A stretch of DNA of 64,000 nt from Thiotrichaceae bacterium UBA4486 (GCA_002389045.1 DGNS01000009.1:416460-480459), one strand, 5' to 3'; counted from the first letter of the stretch, positions 44,360-53,916 are shown. Translations and numbers: made by a program. Notes: generated by a model not told the origin, from the sequence alone.

Positions 44360-45316
44360 TTATGTAAATAACTGTCCGATACCGGGAATTTTCCGAAACA
44401 GTTTCATGGTTTTTGGAAGCAGTACATCAAGGCCTCCCGGCATAACGACCAGGAAAAGAATCAGGATGCAACCGGCAATCAGGGGACGCCATTCTTCCAA
44501 TGGTCGTGTTATTTCGAAAATGACAGTCATGACTATTACACCCAGCGCTGCCCCCCAGAATGTTTCTATCCCGCCAACCACAACGTAGATGATAAGGTAT
44601 ACCATCAGGGTTGCTTCAAAATTGTGCGGGTCAATAGCGCCCTGGTGATGAGCCATGAGTGCACCTGCTATTCCGGCAAAAAAAGCACCTATAACAAAAG
44701 CCATGGCGCGATACCTTGGTACGCGTATACCTATCGTTTCACAAAGAACAGGATCAGTATGAATTGCCTTGAAAGTATCGCCAATGTGTGAACGATCAAT
44801 TCTGTACATAATCCATATGCTGATGGCGGCAATTATCAGGCAAAAGTAATAAAAGGGGATAGGCTGGTAAAGGTCGATGGGGCCGATTTCAGCGGAGGGA
44901 ATGTTGATGAGTCCCCTGGGACCTCCAAAAGGATCACGGAACTTTACCCAGATCAACCGAACGAATTCGCCCAGAGCGAATGAACCGATGAAGAAACCAA
45001 AACCGATAGTTCGCAATAATGGGAACACTATCAGAAAACCTATAAAGGCGGTGACAAGGCCGGAAACCGGAAGACTTAACCAGAAAGGCCACCCGAGTAA
45101 TTTTGTTATTAATGCCGATGAGTATGCCCCTACGCCCATAACGACTATATGACTCAGAGACCAGTCACCCGTGGTATTAACCAGCCTGTAACTCTGCGCG
45201 AGTATCAGGTTGAATAGCAATACGATTAACACTTCCATCCGGTAAAGTTCTACCATGTAAGGCAATGAACAGAAAATTATTCCGATAATTGCCAATCCAG
45301 ATATTTTTTTCCACAT
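44360..45316 (-). CDS. livM: Branched-chain-type ABC permease LivM (copy 2)
   Basis: 318 residues, highly hydrophobic, with the coupling loop FVIGAFFAGIAGALMAHHQG (about 213-232) and the YRLVNTTGDWSLSHIVVMG region equivalent to the same position in copy 1. It is 4 bases after livH. Confidence 0.92.
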   Translation of the reverse strand: MWKKISGLAIIGIIFCSLPYMVELYRMEVLIVLLFNLILAQSYRLVNTTGDWSLSHIVVMGVGAYSSALITKLLGWPFWLSLPVSGLVTAFIGFLIVFPLLRTIGFGFFIGSFALGEFVRLIWVKFRDPFGGPRGLINIPSAEIGPIDLYQPIPFYYFCLIIAAISIWIMYRIDRSHIGDTFKAIHTDPVLCETIGIRVPRYRAMAFVIGAFFAGIAGALMAHHQGAIDPHNFEATLMVYLIIYVVVGGIETFWGAALGVIVMTVIFEITRPLEEWRPLIAGCILILFLVVMPGGLDVLLPKTMKLFRKIPGIGQLFT

Positions 45317-45320
45317 GGTC

Positions 45321-46190
45321 TTAGGCCTTGACTTTGCCGAGTAATCCTTCAGGCTTGACGATAAGGATGAGAGCCATCAGGGCCACCCCCGCCATTATTG
45401 CAACAATGCTGTCGTATAACGTTGTCATGAAGGTGTGGATAAATCCCAATATAAATGATGCCAGTACCGCCCCGGCAATGCTTTCCATTCCACCGACTAT
45501 GACAATAATAAAACAGATGATGATAATGTCATGGCCCATGTATGGTGTAACGGGTTGAATCGGAGCCATCAAGGCACCCGCAATCCCTGCATAGCCGCCG
45601 GCAATTGCCATTGCTGTCAGTGTAATTTTATTGATACTGATACCCTGCAGGGCAGCTACTTCAGGATCCTGGGCACAGGCGCGCAGGGCTTTACCGATTT
45701 TGACATGATATAGAAAGTACCAGAGTGCCGTTATCATCAAAATGGCCACTGGTATGATTATCAATCTTTGCCAGCCGATGAAAGCTCCGGCAACTTCCCA
45801 TGCACCCTTGTAGGGAGTTTCTATTGCACGCATCAAACCGACCCCCCATGCCTGGCCGACCAATACCTGCAAGATAAACGTAAGTCCCGCGGTTGCCATA
45901 AAACCGGCCAGAACATTTCCTTTAGTCGGCCGGAAAATCAATCTCTCGGTCAGCATGCCAACAAGAGCAATAATAGGCAATGCTGCCAGTACCGCCAGCG
46001 GGTATGGTAGTCCCCATGTCGTATAAAGAAAAAATACAACATAGGCTCCGAGCATATAAAACTCGCCATGTGCAAAATTGGCCATTTTCATCACGCCAAA
46101 GCCAAGTGCGAGACCAATTGCCAACGTTGCATAAACGGAACTCTGAACAAGCGAGTTGGCGATGGTTTGAATTAATGTGGATACTTCCAA
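45321..46190 (-). CDS. livH: Branched-chain-type ABC permease LivH (copy 2)
   Basis: 289 residues, the same length as copy 1. It has GFGVMKMANFAHGEFYMLGAY near the N-terminus and the coupling loop AIAGGYAGIAGALMAP. It lies 132 bases after the binding-protein gene, with a hairpin in the gap. Confidence 0.92.
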   Translation of the reverse strand: MEVSTLIQTIANSLVQSSVYATLAIGLALGFGVMKMANFAHGEFYMLGAYVVFFLYTTWGLPYPLAVLAALPIIALVGMLTERLIFRPTKGNVLAGFMATAGLTFILQVLVGQAWGVGLMRAIETPYKGAWEVAGAFIGWQRLIIIPVAILMITALWYFLYHVKIGKALRACAQDPEVAALQGISINKITLTAMAIAGGYAGIAGALMAPIQPVTPYMGHDIIIICFIIVIVGGMESIAGAVLASFILGFIHTFMTTLYDSIVAIMAGVALMALILIVKPEGLLGKVKA

Positions 46191-46274
46191 GAATCTGCTC
46201 CGTTATTAAGCTTTCTGTTCAGTTCGACCGGTTTTTACTAATGAATACCCCGGAAATGTAAATATCCGCCAAAA

Positions 46275-46307
46275 AACCCCATGACGGCCACGAACCGCCA
46301 TGGGGTT
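46275..46307 (-). terminator. Intercistronic hairpin between binding-protein gene 2 and livH
   Basis: A 9-base-pair stem (46275-46283 with 46299-46307), extended inward by three more pairs after one mismatch, lies directly after the stop of the binding-protein gene and is followed on the minus strand by a U-run. It is a partial terminator or attenuator that would raise the binding-protein to permease ratio, in the same position as in ABC operon 1. Confidence 0.7.
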
Positions 46308-46322
46308 GCGTGATTAATGGGA

Positions 46323-47672
46323 TTACCTCTGGTCGTACATCTGGCCCTTGTCTCTGACCACAGAAATAATCTTGTCCTTGCGGTGCTCGAACCAGTCCTC
46401 AAAACGGAGTTGCGCCTGTATACGTTTGATGCCATTACGCACTTCACAGAACGGTATTGGCGGAGACACCATATTGTCAATCCCCCACATATCCTTGCCG
46501 GACATAGGTCCAGGGCCAAGAATCGTTGAAACCGCTGCCTGTGCACGAAGAGATTTCAAAACCTCATCGGGATCGAATGTACCAGCCAATTGACAACCCT
46601 GTGCCCAGACATCCAGCATAATGACATGATCCCAGTCAATACCCGTGATGGGGCGATGTTGATCCTCCGGCCCGCCCTTTCCATAACGTGCGGTCCATTG
46701 CTTGAAGAATTCATGCTGGTATGAGGGTTCTCCCCACCATGGATCGTCGAACAACGGGAAACTGTTCGTTGCGCCATTCAGGTATTTTTTGGGAACCCGC
46801 TGCATAACGGATGATTCTTCAATATAGTTTGCTGAAATAATACCCTTGAAACCCTGTAGATGAAGTTGTTCAATCAGGCCAACTACAAAATCCGGATAGG
46901 AAAGGTTCAGACTGACGACGTCGGGCTTTTTGGCCAGTATTGCGGTAACAACCGGGGCAAAGTCGGTTGTTTCGAGTGAGTAATGTTTGTCATAAACGAC
47001 ATCCCACCCGTCAGCAAGTGCGGAACCAACTTCCCAGGCCTGAGTAGCCAGACCAATCGTGTCATCCTGTGATACTACAGCCCAACGTTTAAGGCCTGGA
47101 TTATTGATTTTATGATATATGGGCCGCATCATATCGATACGAGGAGTCACATCACCTCCGGCAATCAAATACGGTCTGTCCGGTTTGATATCGCTTGCTA
47201 TGAGGCTGGCATAGATAACCTTGTTCTTGGTCAAAAAGGGATGGGTTGTATCTGCCGGGTTGCCGCCAATTGCGCTGATGAATTTTACCTTGTGTTTCAG
47301 TACCAGTTCCTTGGCGCCCTGAAGGGCCTTGCTGCCGATAGCTTCATCATCGAATTTATGCATCTTTAACGGGTATCGTGTACCGTCAACAAGAAGACCT
47401 CCCTCTCCGTTAACCTGGTCAATAAACATCTGGTTACCCGTCAGACCCGGTAACCCCCAGCCTGCATCCGGACCGGACAATGCGCCGAGAAATCCAATAT
47501 TTATCGTTTCACCGATGGGTTCTTTTGGCTTGGCCGCCATGGCAACTTCTTCGGGTTCCATACCCGGAAAGTAAAATTTGATTTTGTTATTTGCAGCAAG
47601 TGCGGAACCCATCATGCCGCCAAGCGCAAGTCCGGTTGTACCCTGTAAAAAATAACGTCTGCTTATACCCAT
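46323..47672 (-). CDS. Tat-exported substrate-binding protein of ABC transporter 2
   Basis: 449 residues from the ATG at 47672, chosen because GGAGGAG lies 8 bases upstream and the protein then begins with a twin-arginine signal (MGISRRYFLQGTTGLALGG); the frame upstream to 47738 is probably untranslated. A long linker (about 30-55) leads to INIGFLGALSGPDAGWGLPG, the first strand of a type-1 binding protein. The ligand is unknown. Both binding proteins in this window use the Tat route and share the GWGLPGL-like stretch, so they may bind similar compounds. Confidence 0.88.
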   Translation of the reverse strand: MGISRRYFLQGTTGLALGGMMGSALAANNKIKFYFPGMEPEEVAMAAKPKEPIGETINIGFLGALSGPDAGWGLPGLTGNQMFIDQVNGEGGLLVDGTRYPLKMHKFDDEAIGSKALQGAKELVLKHKVKFISAIGGNPADTTHPFLTKNKVIYASLIASDIKPDRPYLIAGGDVTPRIDMMRPIYHKINNPGLKRWAVVSQDDTIGLATQAWEVGSALADGWDVVYDKHYSLETTDFAPVVTAILAKKPDVVSLNLSYPDFVVGLIEQLHLQGFKGIISANYIEESSVMQRVPKKYLNGATNSFPLFDDPWWGEPSYQHEFFKQWTARYGKGGPEDQHRPITGIDWDHVIMLDVWAQGCQLAGTFDPDEVLKSLRAQAAVSTILGPGPMSGKDMWGIDNMVSPPIPFCEVRNGIKRIQAQLRFEDWFEHRKDKIISVVRDKGQMYDQR

Positions 47673-47712
47673 AATTTGATCTCCTCCAGCTCTGGAAAAC
47701 TGAAATGTAATA

Positions 47713-47739
47713 TTTGGTTTGATGTTAACAGATACCAAA
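47713..47739. promoter_or_regulatory. Dyad operator-like site upstream of ABC operon 2
   Basis: TTTGGT (47713-47718) and ACCAAA (47734-47739) are symmetric about a central GTTAAC. The site lies 41 bases upstream of the binding-protein start, a place expected for a repressor or activator. No adjacent regulator gene is evident. Confidence 0.35.
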
Positions 47740-47794
47740 CCCCCTTATATTGATTTTATACTTGATTATTCGCACATTAATCAGAACAAATTGA

Positions 47795-48202
47795 TTACCA
47801 CGATTCGGCCACAAGCCGGAAAATATCTGACTCTGTTATAATTCCAACAACTTTATCTTTATCAACAACAGGTATCCCGCCGAATTTATTATTGAGCAGC
47901 ATTACGGCAGCATCTTTGACGCTTGCATCCTGCGATATTGAAATGGCAGGAGCTGTCATGATTTCTTTGACAGTCAATTTTGAGATGAGATAATTCAATT
48001 CCCAGATATTGAGCGAGGTGGCATCAGACGCACGCGCTTCAAGTACATCGCTTAGTGTAACAATACCTGTTAGTTTGTCTTTAATGACAACCGGTAGTCT
48101 TCGTATTCCGTTATCTACCATAAGGTGATGTGCTTCCGGCACAGTTGTTTCCGGTGAAACTGTCTTCACTGGTGAAGTCATGATATCTTTAATTAGTCGC
48201 AT
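47795..48202 (-). CDS. Two-CBS-domain protein
   Basis: 135 residues made of two CBS domains (about 1-60 and 75-135), with IMTSPVKTVSPETTVPEAHHLMVDNGIRRLPVV and EIMTAPAISISQDASVKDAA showing the usual start and end patterns. Stand-alone CBS proteins bind adenosine nucleotides or SAM and often regulate a transporter or enzyme. It lies 123 bases upstream of the second binding-protein gene in the same direction. The AT-rich region 48203-48632 contains no gene. Confidence 0.88.
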   Translation of the reverse strand: MRLIKDIMTSPVKTVSPETTVPEAHHLMVDNGIRRLPVVIKDKLTGIVTLSDVLEARASDATSLNIWELNYLISKLTVKEIMTAPAISISQDASVKDAAVMLLNNKFGGIPVVDKDKVVGIITESDIFRLVAESW

Positions 48203-48632
48203 ATGAGTAACCCATTGAAAATTAATATCAAAGGACCGGTTTCAAGATTAATTATATCGATTGAATCTGCAAGTTTGATTCAATCAAAAGAAGCGCAGGG
48301 TATGAAAAGTTGGCGTTCATAAATTTTGAACTTCCAATAATATTTATTAACTTTACTTGTCTGTCGATAAATTCCGTATTGAAGGGCACTCCGTCAGTTC
48401 TACAATAAACAGAGAAGCAACAGGTAATCAAAATTACAATTATTTCACCGGATAATTCAATACGCCCGGTAATGCCACAACATAATCATAACGAACACGA
48501 CTAACAATTATGCCTGCGGGCGTCATAAAAACCCGGACTATATTTGGATGTGAATATAAATAAAATTGACATATATTAATATATATCTAAAGGGGTATCA
48601 CTTCTGGCGCTTCAAGTCTTCGCGGCTTCTTA

Positions 48633-49078
48633 TCATGCGTTTACCAATACCATGGTTCTTGAGATGGTTTCACTCCAATTCATCGGGATCCGGTTCCGTC
48701 GGCCCACCGAGACATCACTCAGTCGAACACCGAATCGTTCATGGATCAGAACACGGATCAACGCCCAAGCCCACAGGGCAAACTCGAACCGGTGCTGCAA
48801 CGGTCTTTTTATCATAATCGCCTTATACAGCCGGCGCTACTGTTTGCCATCCGGCCGTGGTGGGCGGCCGGATATCGCCTTTGCCCGCAAGACATCTATT
48901 CCGCCTTCCCGATACTTCGCCAGCCAGTCATAGATAACCGTGCGCGTAAAACCGGGAACCCGGATAATCTCTTACGGGCTTTCGCCTGCTTCAACCCGCT
49001 GTACCGCCTGGATACGAAACGATTCCAGGGCCTTGTGATCCGGTGATCGTCTATCTCGTTTTTTTTCATGACCGACAT
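48633..49078 (-). pseudogene. IS630-family transposase remnant
   Basis: Reading the minus strand from 49078, pieces in different frames recover the N-terminal helix-turn-helix of an IS630-type transposase (MKKNEIDDH, then an AVQRV-EAGES-like stretch, then VIYDWLAKYREGGIDVLRAKAISGRPP, then LIRVLIHERFGVRLSDVSVGR). At least two frameshifts and loss of the catalytic DDE part make it non-functional. No clear terminal inverted repeats are left. Confidence 0.75.
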
Positions 49079-49333
49079 TATCCACTAATGTCGACTTAAC
49101 TTTTGAACTCAGTACATATCCCCCGGCTTTGCCTTGGATTTGTACTTCAACAAGTTACGATCAGCGATTTTTGAGTCTACATCCAGTAATAATATTGCAT
49201 CGCATAAAACCTGTTCACAAGCATATGACTGTACGGGTGATGTATATAGCAGGTCAGGATGCTGTGTTATGATGATATTTAGCATCACGGATTAAAAGAA
49301 TAATTTCAAAAAGTTAGTGGCTATATATATAAA

Positions 49334-50195
49334 ATGACTGCAGGTCTATACGGTCTGATTGCCGCATTATGCTGGGGGTCTGCGGATTTTATCGCTCGCT
49401 TTACCGGACGCAGCATCGGCCATCAACAGACCATATTCGGTATGATCGCGGTAGGTACTATCGCTTTGAGCCTGGTTTTCTGGTGGCTGGAGCTCGAAAT
49501 CATACCGGACTTTTCAAGACTCTGGTTGCTGGTCATTTCGGGCGTTGGAATCATGTATTCGACAATGCTGCTTTACAAGGCATTAGCCATGGGCCCGGTA
49601 ACCATTGTTTCTCCCATTGTCGGCAGTTTCCCGGTATTCAATGTAATACTGGCAATAATTCTGGGCGCACGCCCGGATATGGTGCAATGGGCCGCGGTCA
49701 TAAGTGTGCTTGGCGGAGTATGGATTGTCAGTTATGCAGCGGATCACTTTTTACATGAAATTCACTATAATGAAAAATTACTGCGACAGGCGGTTCTTGT
49801 TGCCCTGTCTGCATCACTGGGGCTGGGGATCTCTGTCGCGGCCTCACAGGAAGCCGCGCGTCATTACGGCGAACTCCAGACTATCTGCGCATCGCGCTGG
49901 ATCGGCCTGATTACAATCTCACTGTATTTTGTATACAAGAAGGTTTTGCCACGCGCGGTGTTAACCTGCGCCATTGCTCACGATGCAGGGACTGCTAGAC
50001 ACCACGGCGTATGTAGTCCTGATGCTGGCCGCACATACCAGTGCGCCGGAGATGGCTGTTGTCACCTCGTCCGGCTTCTGCGTAGTTACCATTATACTCG
50101 CCAGGATTATTCTCAAGGAGCGCATGAGATTCACGCACTGGGTGGGTGTAATTTTTATTGTCAGTGGGGTATCGGTACTTTCGGCGACGACCTGA
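49334..50195 (+). pseudogene. EamA/DMT-family transporter broken by a frameshift
   Basis: The first 212 or so codons encode an EamA protein (GLIAALCWGSADFIARF, GPVTIVSPIVGSFPVFNV, SVLGGVWIVSY). Near 49955-49980 the frame changes, and the last two helices continue in another frame (from about 49974: GLLDTTAYVVLMLAAHTSAPEMAVV to VIFIVSGVSVLSA). The unshifted frame runs on with cysteine/histidine-rich nonsense to 50209. With the shift repaired the protein would be about 285 residues, typical of EamA exporters. Either a real pseudogene or an assembly error. Confidence 0.85.
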
Positions 50196-50340
50196 TTGTT
50201 ACACCGTGAACACTCCCGAACGTCATCCGGGAGAATGTGATATCAGGCCGGGGACAGACACAACAGGAATCCGTCTGCCGGGTAACCGATTTTAATGGCC
50301 ATGGAAAGCCTGAACACAGACTATTCCTGACTTATTGCGT

Positions 50341-50598
50341 ATTTCGGTGAAGATGAACACCTGAGCTAAAAAGACATCTGCGTGATACGTTGAGTCATCA
50401 GGTGTTCACGTTTGGCCGGAATCGGTGTTCATCTTCACCGGAATACACAGGAACATCATTTGGACCGACAATATGCAGCATATCACTGAGCTTGCGGCGA
50501 AAGCCCAGATCGCTGAACAGCAAACGGCATTCTTTTCTGCATGACGGATCCGCCGCCACCAGCCATCGTATGTCAGGACCTGAAAAAAGCCACGACAT
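50341..50598 (-). mobile_element. Mobile-element scar with inverted repeat
   Basis: A 23-base sequence at 50341-50363 recurs inverted at 50422-50444 (20 of 23 match). Between and beyond lies a minus-strand frame (50398-50598) with a protein-like C-terminus (DVPVYSGEDEHRFRPNVNT). This looks like the end of a decayed transposable element, but the family is not recognised. The rest of 50210-50743 holds nothing else. Confidence 0.4.
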
Positions 50599-50743
50599 GC
50601 AACTGCTACATGTCCGGACAAAATCAATCCATCAGAAAAATACCATACAATATCCACAAGTGGCTGGATCGTACGCACATGCAACGATCAGGCAATACTG
50701 TCGATACATCTCTCATGATATCCAAAAGTTTGTATCGCTGCAG

Positions 50744-51784
50744 TCAATATTCCGGACGTGGGGTATCCGACGTACTCGGAGGCAGTATAGGTATTGTAAT
50801 GTCCGGTTGTTCGCCCGTCAGTGTGTGCAGGAATACGACGATATCCTTGACGTCCTCATCTGATAAGGTGGCATCGAGCTGACTCTTGGCCATGATACGA
50901 ATCGCTTCCTCAAGATCCCACACCTGGCCACTGTGAAAATAGGGAGCCGTCAGGGCTACATTTCGTAACGGTGCGACCCGAAAATGAAATCGGTGCAGCA
51001 ACTGTTTGCCCGTAATCTGTGCACGACCTTCGTCATTCGCTGGACGAACCGGCTCGTCAGGGGCATTCCGCATGCCGAATGGAAAGAATGCATTTCCTCC
51101 AACATTGACTCGCCTGTGGCAGGCTACACATCCGTGCGTTATGAATCCGTCCAGCCCACGCAACTCCCGTTCGGTCATGGCATTATCGTCCCCACGCATA
51201 AAACGATCAAACGGTGCATTCGGAGTAATCAGCGTAGCCTCGAAAACCTCGATGGCACGTGCCACGTTATCAAACGTCACTGGAGATTTTTCCCCCGGGA
51301 AAGCCCGCTGAAACAGATCAACATACTCTGGAATACTTTTCATGGTGGCCACCACTCTTTCGGGCGCGTTGTTCATTTCCACTGCCGCCTGTATCGGCTG
51401 TTTTGCCTGGCTTTTGAGATCAGGAGCTCGCCCATCCCAGAACATGGCGATATTGAATACGCTGTTCAGTACCGTTGGCGCATTGCGTGGACCGGTTTGC
51501 CATCCATGTCCGATGGATGTCGGGATGTTGTCAGCACCCCCTCTTCCCAGATTGTGACATGAAGCGCAACTGATAGTGCCGCTTCTCGAGAGTCTGGGGT
51601 CGAAAAAGAGTTTGGTGCCAAGTTCCACCTTGGCCGGATTTGAAGGGTTATCCTCGATTTCCGGTGGGTCTTTCGGGATCGGGGCAAAAATGTTGTTTGC
51701 TTTTTCCCGTAGTTTTTCGATATCTGTTGCCACTGCAGTCATCGTTACAAGGGAAAACACGACAATCAATATGGATTTCATCAT
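50744..51784 (-). CDS. Dihaem cytochrome c peroxidase/MauG-family protein
   Basis: 346 residues with a signal peptide (MMKSILIVVFSLVTMTAVATD) and two haem motifs: CASCH (73-77) and CVACH (219-223). The CCP/MauG core is complete (FDPRLSRSGTISC, GHGWQTGPRNAPTVLN, PLRNVALTAPYFHSG). In a mau cluster the member of this family is MauG, which completes the TTQ cofactor of methylamine dehydrogenase. Here Met298 (in IRIMAKSQL) lies where classical dihaem peroxidases have the distal Met ligand and MauG is known for a Tyr. It therefore could be a MauG substitute or an ordinary peroxidase. An IS4 fragment separates it from the cytochromes upstream. Confidence 0.85.
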   Translation of the reverse strand: MMKSILIVVFSLVTMTAVATDIEKLREKANNIFAPIPKDPPEIEDNPSNPAKVELGTKLFFDPRLSRSGTISCASCHNLGRGGADNIPTSIGHGWQTGPRNAPTVLNSVFNIAMFWDGRAPDLKSQAKQPIQAAVEMNNAPERVVATMKSIPEYVDLFQRAFPGEKSPVTFDNVARAIEVFEATLITPNAPFDRFMRGDDNAMTERELRGLDGFITHGCVACHRRVNVGGNAFFPFGMRNAPDEPVRPANDEGRAQITGKQLLHRFHFRVAPLRNVALTAPYFHSGQVWDLEEAIRIMAKSQLDATLSDEDVKDIVVFLHTLTGEQPDITIPILPPSTSDTPRPEY

Positions 51785-51860
51785 TGCTGTCCCATAAACT
51801 TTACGTGAATCGATGTTGGGTTTTGTAATACATTGTCAGGTGGTGCAGGTGGTTCGCCTG

Positions 51861-52151
51861 TTAACAGGCAAATCTGGTCGCAGTGCTCGAATTGACACGG
51901 GCCGGTGAAGAGCAGTTCACCCTGGTAACACCCGGATGATACAGCTTGCGGGTCCGGACAGAGAGATTACTGATGACATCGCGAAGACTGGTTCGACCCG
52001 AGAGCTGTGCGGAGCCCAGGACGATGAATTGAGACCACCGGGTCATTTTTCGCAACTTTCGCCCGTGATGGTGCTGTTTTGCCAGCGTCTCAAACTCATG
52101 TCTCGGAATGAATTTTAACAATTGTGAGAAAATTGTATTATGATGTGTCAA
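51861..52151 (-). pseudogene. IS4-family transposase N-terminal fragment
   Basis: 96 codons starting MTHHNTIFSQLLKFIPRHEFE and continuing RKMTRWSQFIVL and AQLSGRTSLRDV, the DUF4372 N-terminal domain of IS4-group transposases. It breaks off at about residue 85 with degenerate sequence and lacks the DDE catalytic domain. Upstream DNA to about 52250 is probably the left end of the element. It lies between the seven-haem cytochrome gene and the MauG-like gene. Confidence 0.8.
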
Positions 52152-52286
52152 GGCTTGAATCCTCCTGTTTTTACAATGTTTGCTTGCACTTCCATTGTAT
52201 CAACTTACCGGGATTCGAGCCTTTTTTGTTTCATGTTTATGGGACAGCAGTGATTTTGGCATGACCTGGCCAACGGAAAGTCCCGT

Positions 52287-53330
52287 TTATTTACCCTTGG
52301 TCTTTAGATACTCAACGATGCGTAGGCCACCATGCATGAGAATGATGAGTGTACACAATCCGACTATGATGTAGGTGGCCCAGTCCGTCATACGGTTTCT
52401 ATTGGCGCCCATGTTATAATTGTCAGTGAGCATTGCCGCGTTATGAAATCCTAGCGTTCTGTCTGGTTCGTCCTGATAACGGTAAAGCCTGCTTGTCATT
52501 ATTGAATCGATACTGTGACATGTATTACAGCCCTGGTCGGCCTCCATGCCCTCGGGCAGATCGTGAGTTACCGTTTCCTTTGTAACAGTGGTATGGCAAT
52601 CAATGCAGCGCGTGTTTTCGAGATGCAGCTCTACATGCGGTAGATAGTCATGTGCAAGATTCATGCTTGGTTCCGCGCGATCTTCCAATGGACCCTCCGC
52701 CGCATCATCCTTGTGACATTCAAGACAGGGGCCATTGTCATTCTTTAGAATTAATTGTGCCTTGCCAATTTGTTTCGTTGACTTGAAGTAATGCGGGTCA
52801 TGGCAATGTTCGCACGTAAATCGTTCCTTCTCCGGTCTGCCAATCTTTATAGTTGTGCCACGTCCGTCCTCGGTAGCAGATGTACCGCAACAATACTCTT
52901 CCTCATCCTTGTATTTCGTATAATGTTTTGCTGTTCCCTCATATTCTTCTTCGATGCGCTCAAACTCATACGGCTCGTCATCCTCGGCACCCTCAGCATC
53001 TTCTCTTGGATGACACCCCATACAGGTTTTCGTCTTCATGCGCGAATGAGGATACACCTCGAATCCCTCTTTATGGCACTCAAGACAATGTGTCTCAGCA
53101 TGATCGCCGGCATGAAATTCATCCATCCTAATCCTGATATCCTGCGCCTTGCCGGTTTTCTCATCGTGTGTTACTCGGTCCGGGCCGGCATGGCAGGCCA
53201 TGCATTGCAGTTTCCTGTCCTCCCGGGCCTGAGCATCCGAAACAGTAGACAAAACAGCGAGCACAAGGAGACCAGCCATTAAAATGACGCTTAATCGCCG
53301 GGGGCCCACATGAGCGATAGTGTTTATCAC
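52287..53330 (-). CDS. Membrane-anchored seven-haem cytochrome c
   Basis: 347 residues with a signal (ILMAGLLVLAVLSTVSDAQA), seven CXXCH motifs (CMACH, CLECH, CMGCH, CEHCH, CLECH, CIDCH, CNTCH) and a C-terminal membrane helix (TYIIVGLCTLIILMHGGLRIV). An acidic stretch (EDAEGAEDDEPYEFERIEEEYEG) lies between haems 3 and 4, followed by an unusual CCG pair. It would sit on the outer face of the inner membrane. It is downstream of the mau genes in the same direction. No such gene belongs to classical mau operons. It may pass electrons from methylamine dehydrogenase to the respiratory chain (inference). Confidence 0.85.
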   Translation of the reverse strand: MINTIAHVGPRRLSVILMAGLLVLAVLSTVSDAQAREDRKLQCMACHAGPDRVTHDEKTGKAQDIRIRMDEFHAGDHAETHCLECHKEGFEVYPHSRMKTKTCMGCHPREDAEGAEDDEPYEFERIEEEYEGTAKHYTKYKDEEEYCCGTSATEDGRGTTIKIGRPEKERFTCEHCHDPHYFKSTKQIGKAQLILKNDNGPCLECHKDDAAEGPLEDRAEPSMNLAHDYLPHVELHLENTRCIDCHTTVTKETVTHDLPEGMEADQGCNTCHSIDSIMTSRLYRYQDEPDRTLGFHNAAMLTDNYNMGANRNRMTDWATYIIVGLCTLIILMHGGLRIVEYLKTKGK

Positions 53331-53418
53331 GGTATAATAAGCTTGGTATCTATAGTGCGGTTAGTATGTCTGGCAGGTATTTCCCGCCATGGCCGACACT
53401 TCGTATACTAAACTTGTG

Positions 53419-53916
53419 TTACCTGCGTAATGGTTCGACCATATCAGGTGTAACCACGTCACCCTTATTGTTGCCCCAGGCATTCCTGATATAAGTCACC
53501 ACCGCCGCTACCTCCTCATTGGAGAGCGTTGGCCCGAAGGCGAACATGCGTGTCCCCGGTATACCGTTAAGTACAATATAAATCATGTATTTAAGCTTGT
53601 CCTCGCCAAGAGTCATGACACCATCCTCCCATAGACCGAGCCCTTCCAGCGGCCCGGTTATAGCCGCATTGGCCTCAAATGCGGCTCCGTCAACCAGTGG
53701 CGGAAAATTTCCTTCTGTCCCCATACCATCTGGCTGATGACATGCGACACATGTTTTTCCATAGATCTCCCTGCCCTGCTCCATGAGCGCATTCAATTCC
53801 TGCTCGTCCGGCGGAGACGCCAACACGGGGAAATGAATGGCGCACAACAACAGGGCGGCCAGCAGTCTACAGCCTGACTGAACCTTTACTCGGCTGCCAT
53901 TATTTTGATAGATCAT
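53419..53916 (-). CDS. Monohaem cytochrome c
   Basis: 165 residues. A signal peptide (LLAALLLCAIHFPVLA, about 18-33) precedes a class I cytochrome c with CVACH (about 56-60), an axial Met probable in GTRMFAFGP, and a C-terminal helix VAAVVTYIRNAWGNNKG. It resembles the small cytochromes found with alcohol or amine dehydrogenases. It lies between the MauJ-like and seven-haem genes and is the best candidate for the direct electron acceptor from methylamine dehydrogenase in place of amicyanin. Confidence 0.88.
   Translation of the reverse strand: MIYQNNGSRVKVQSGCRLLAALLLCAIHFPVLASPPDEQELNALMEQGREIYGKTCVACHQPDGMGTEGNFPPLVDGAAFEANAAITGPLEGLGLWEDGVMTLGEDKLKYMIYIVLNGIPGTRMFAFGPTLSNEEVAAVVTYIRNAWGNNKGDVVTPDMVEPLRR

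Noticed and set aside
48540..48600. TTGACA followed by an AT-rich palindrome as a promoter on the plus strand.
   Set aside because: No gene follows in that direction for more than 700 bases except the antisense of a transposase scar.
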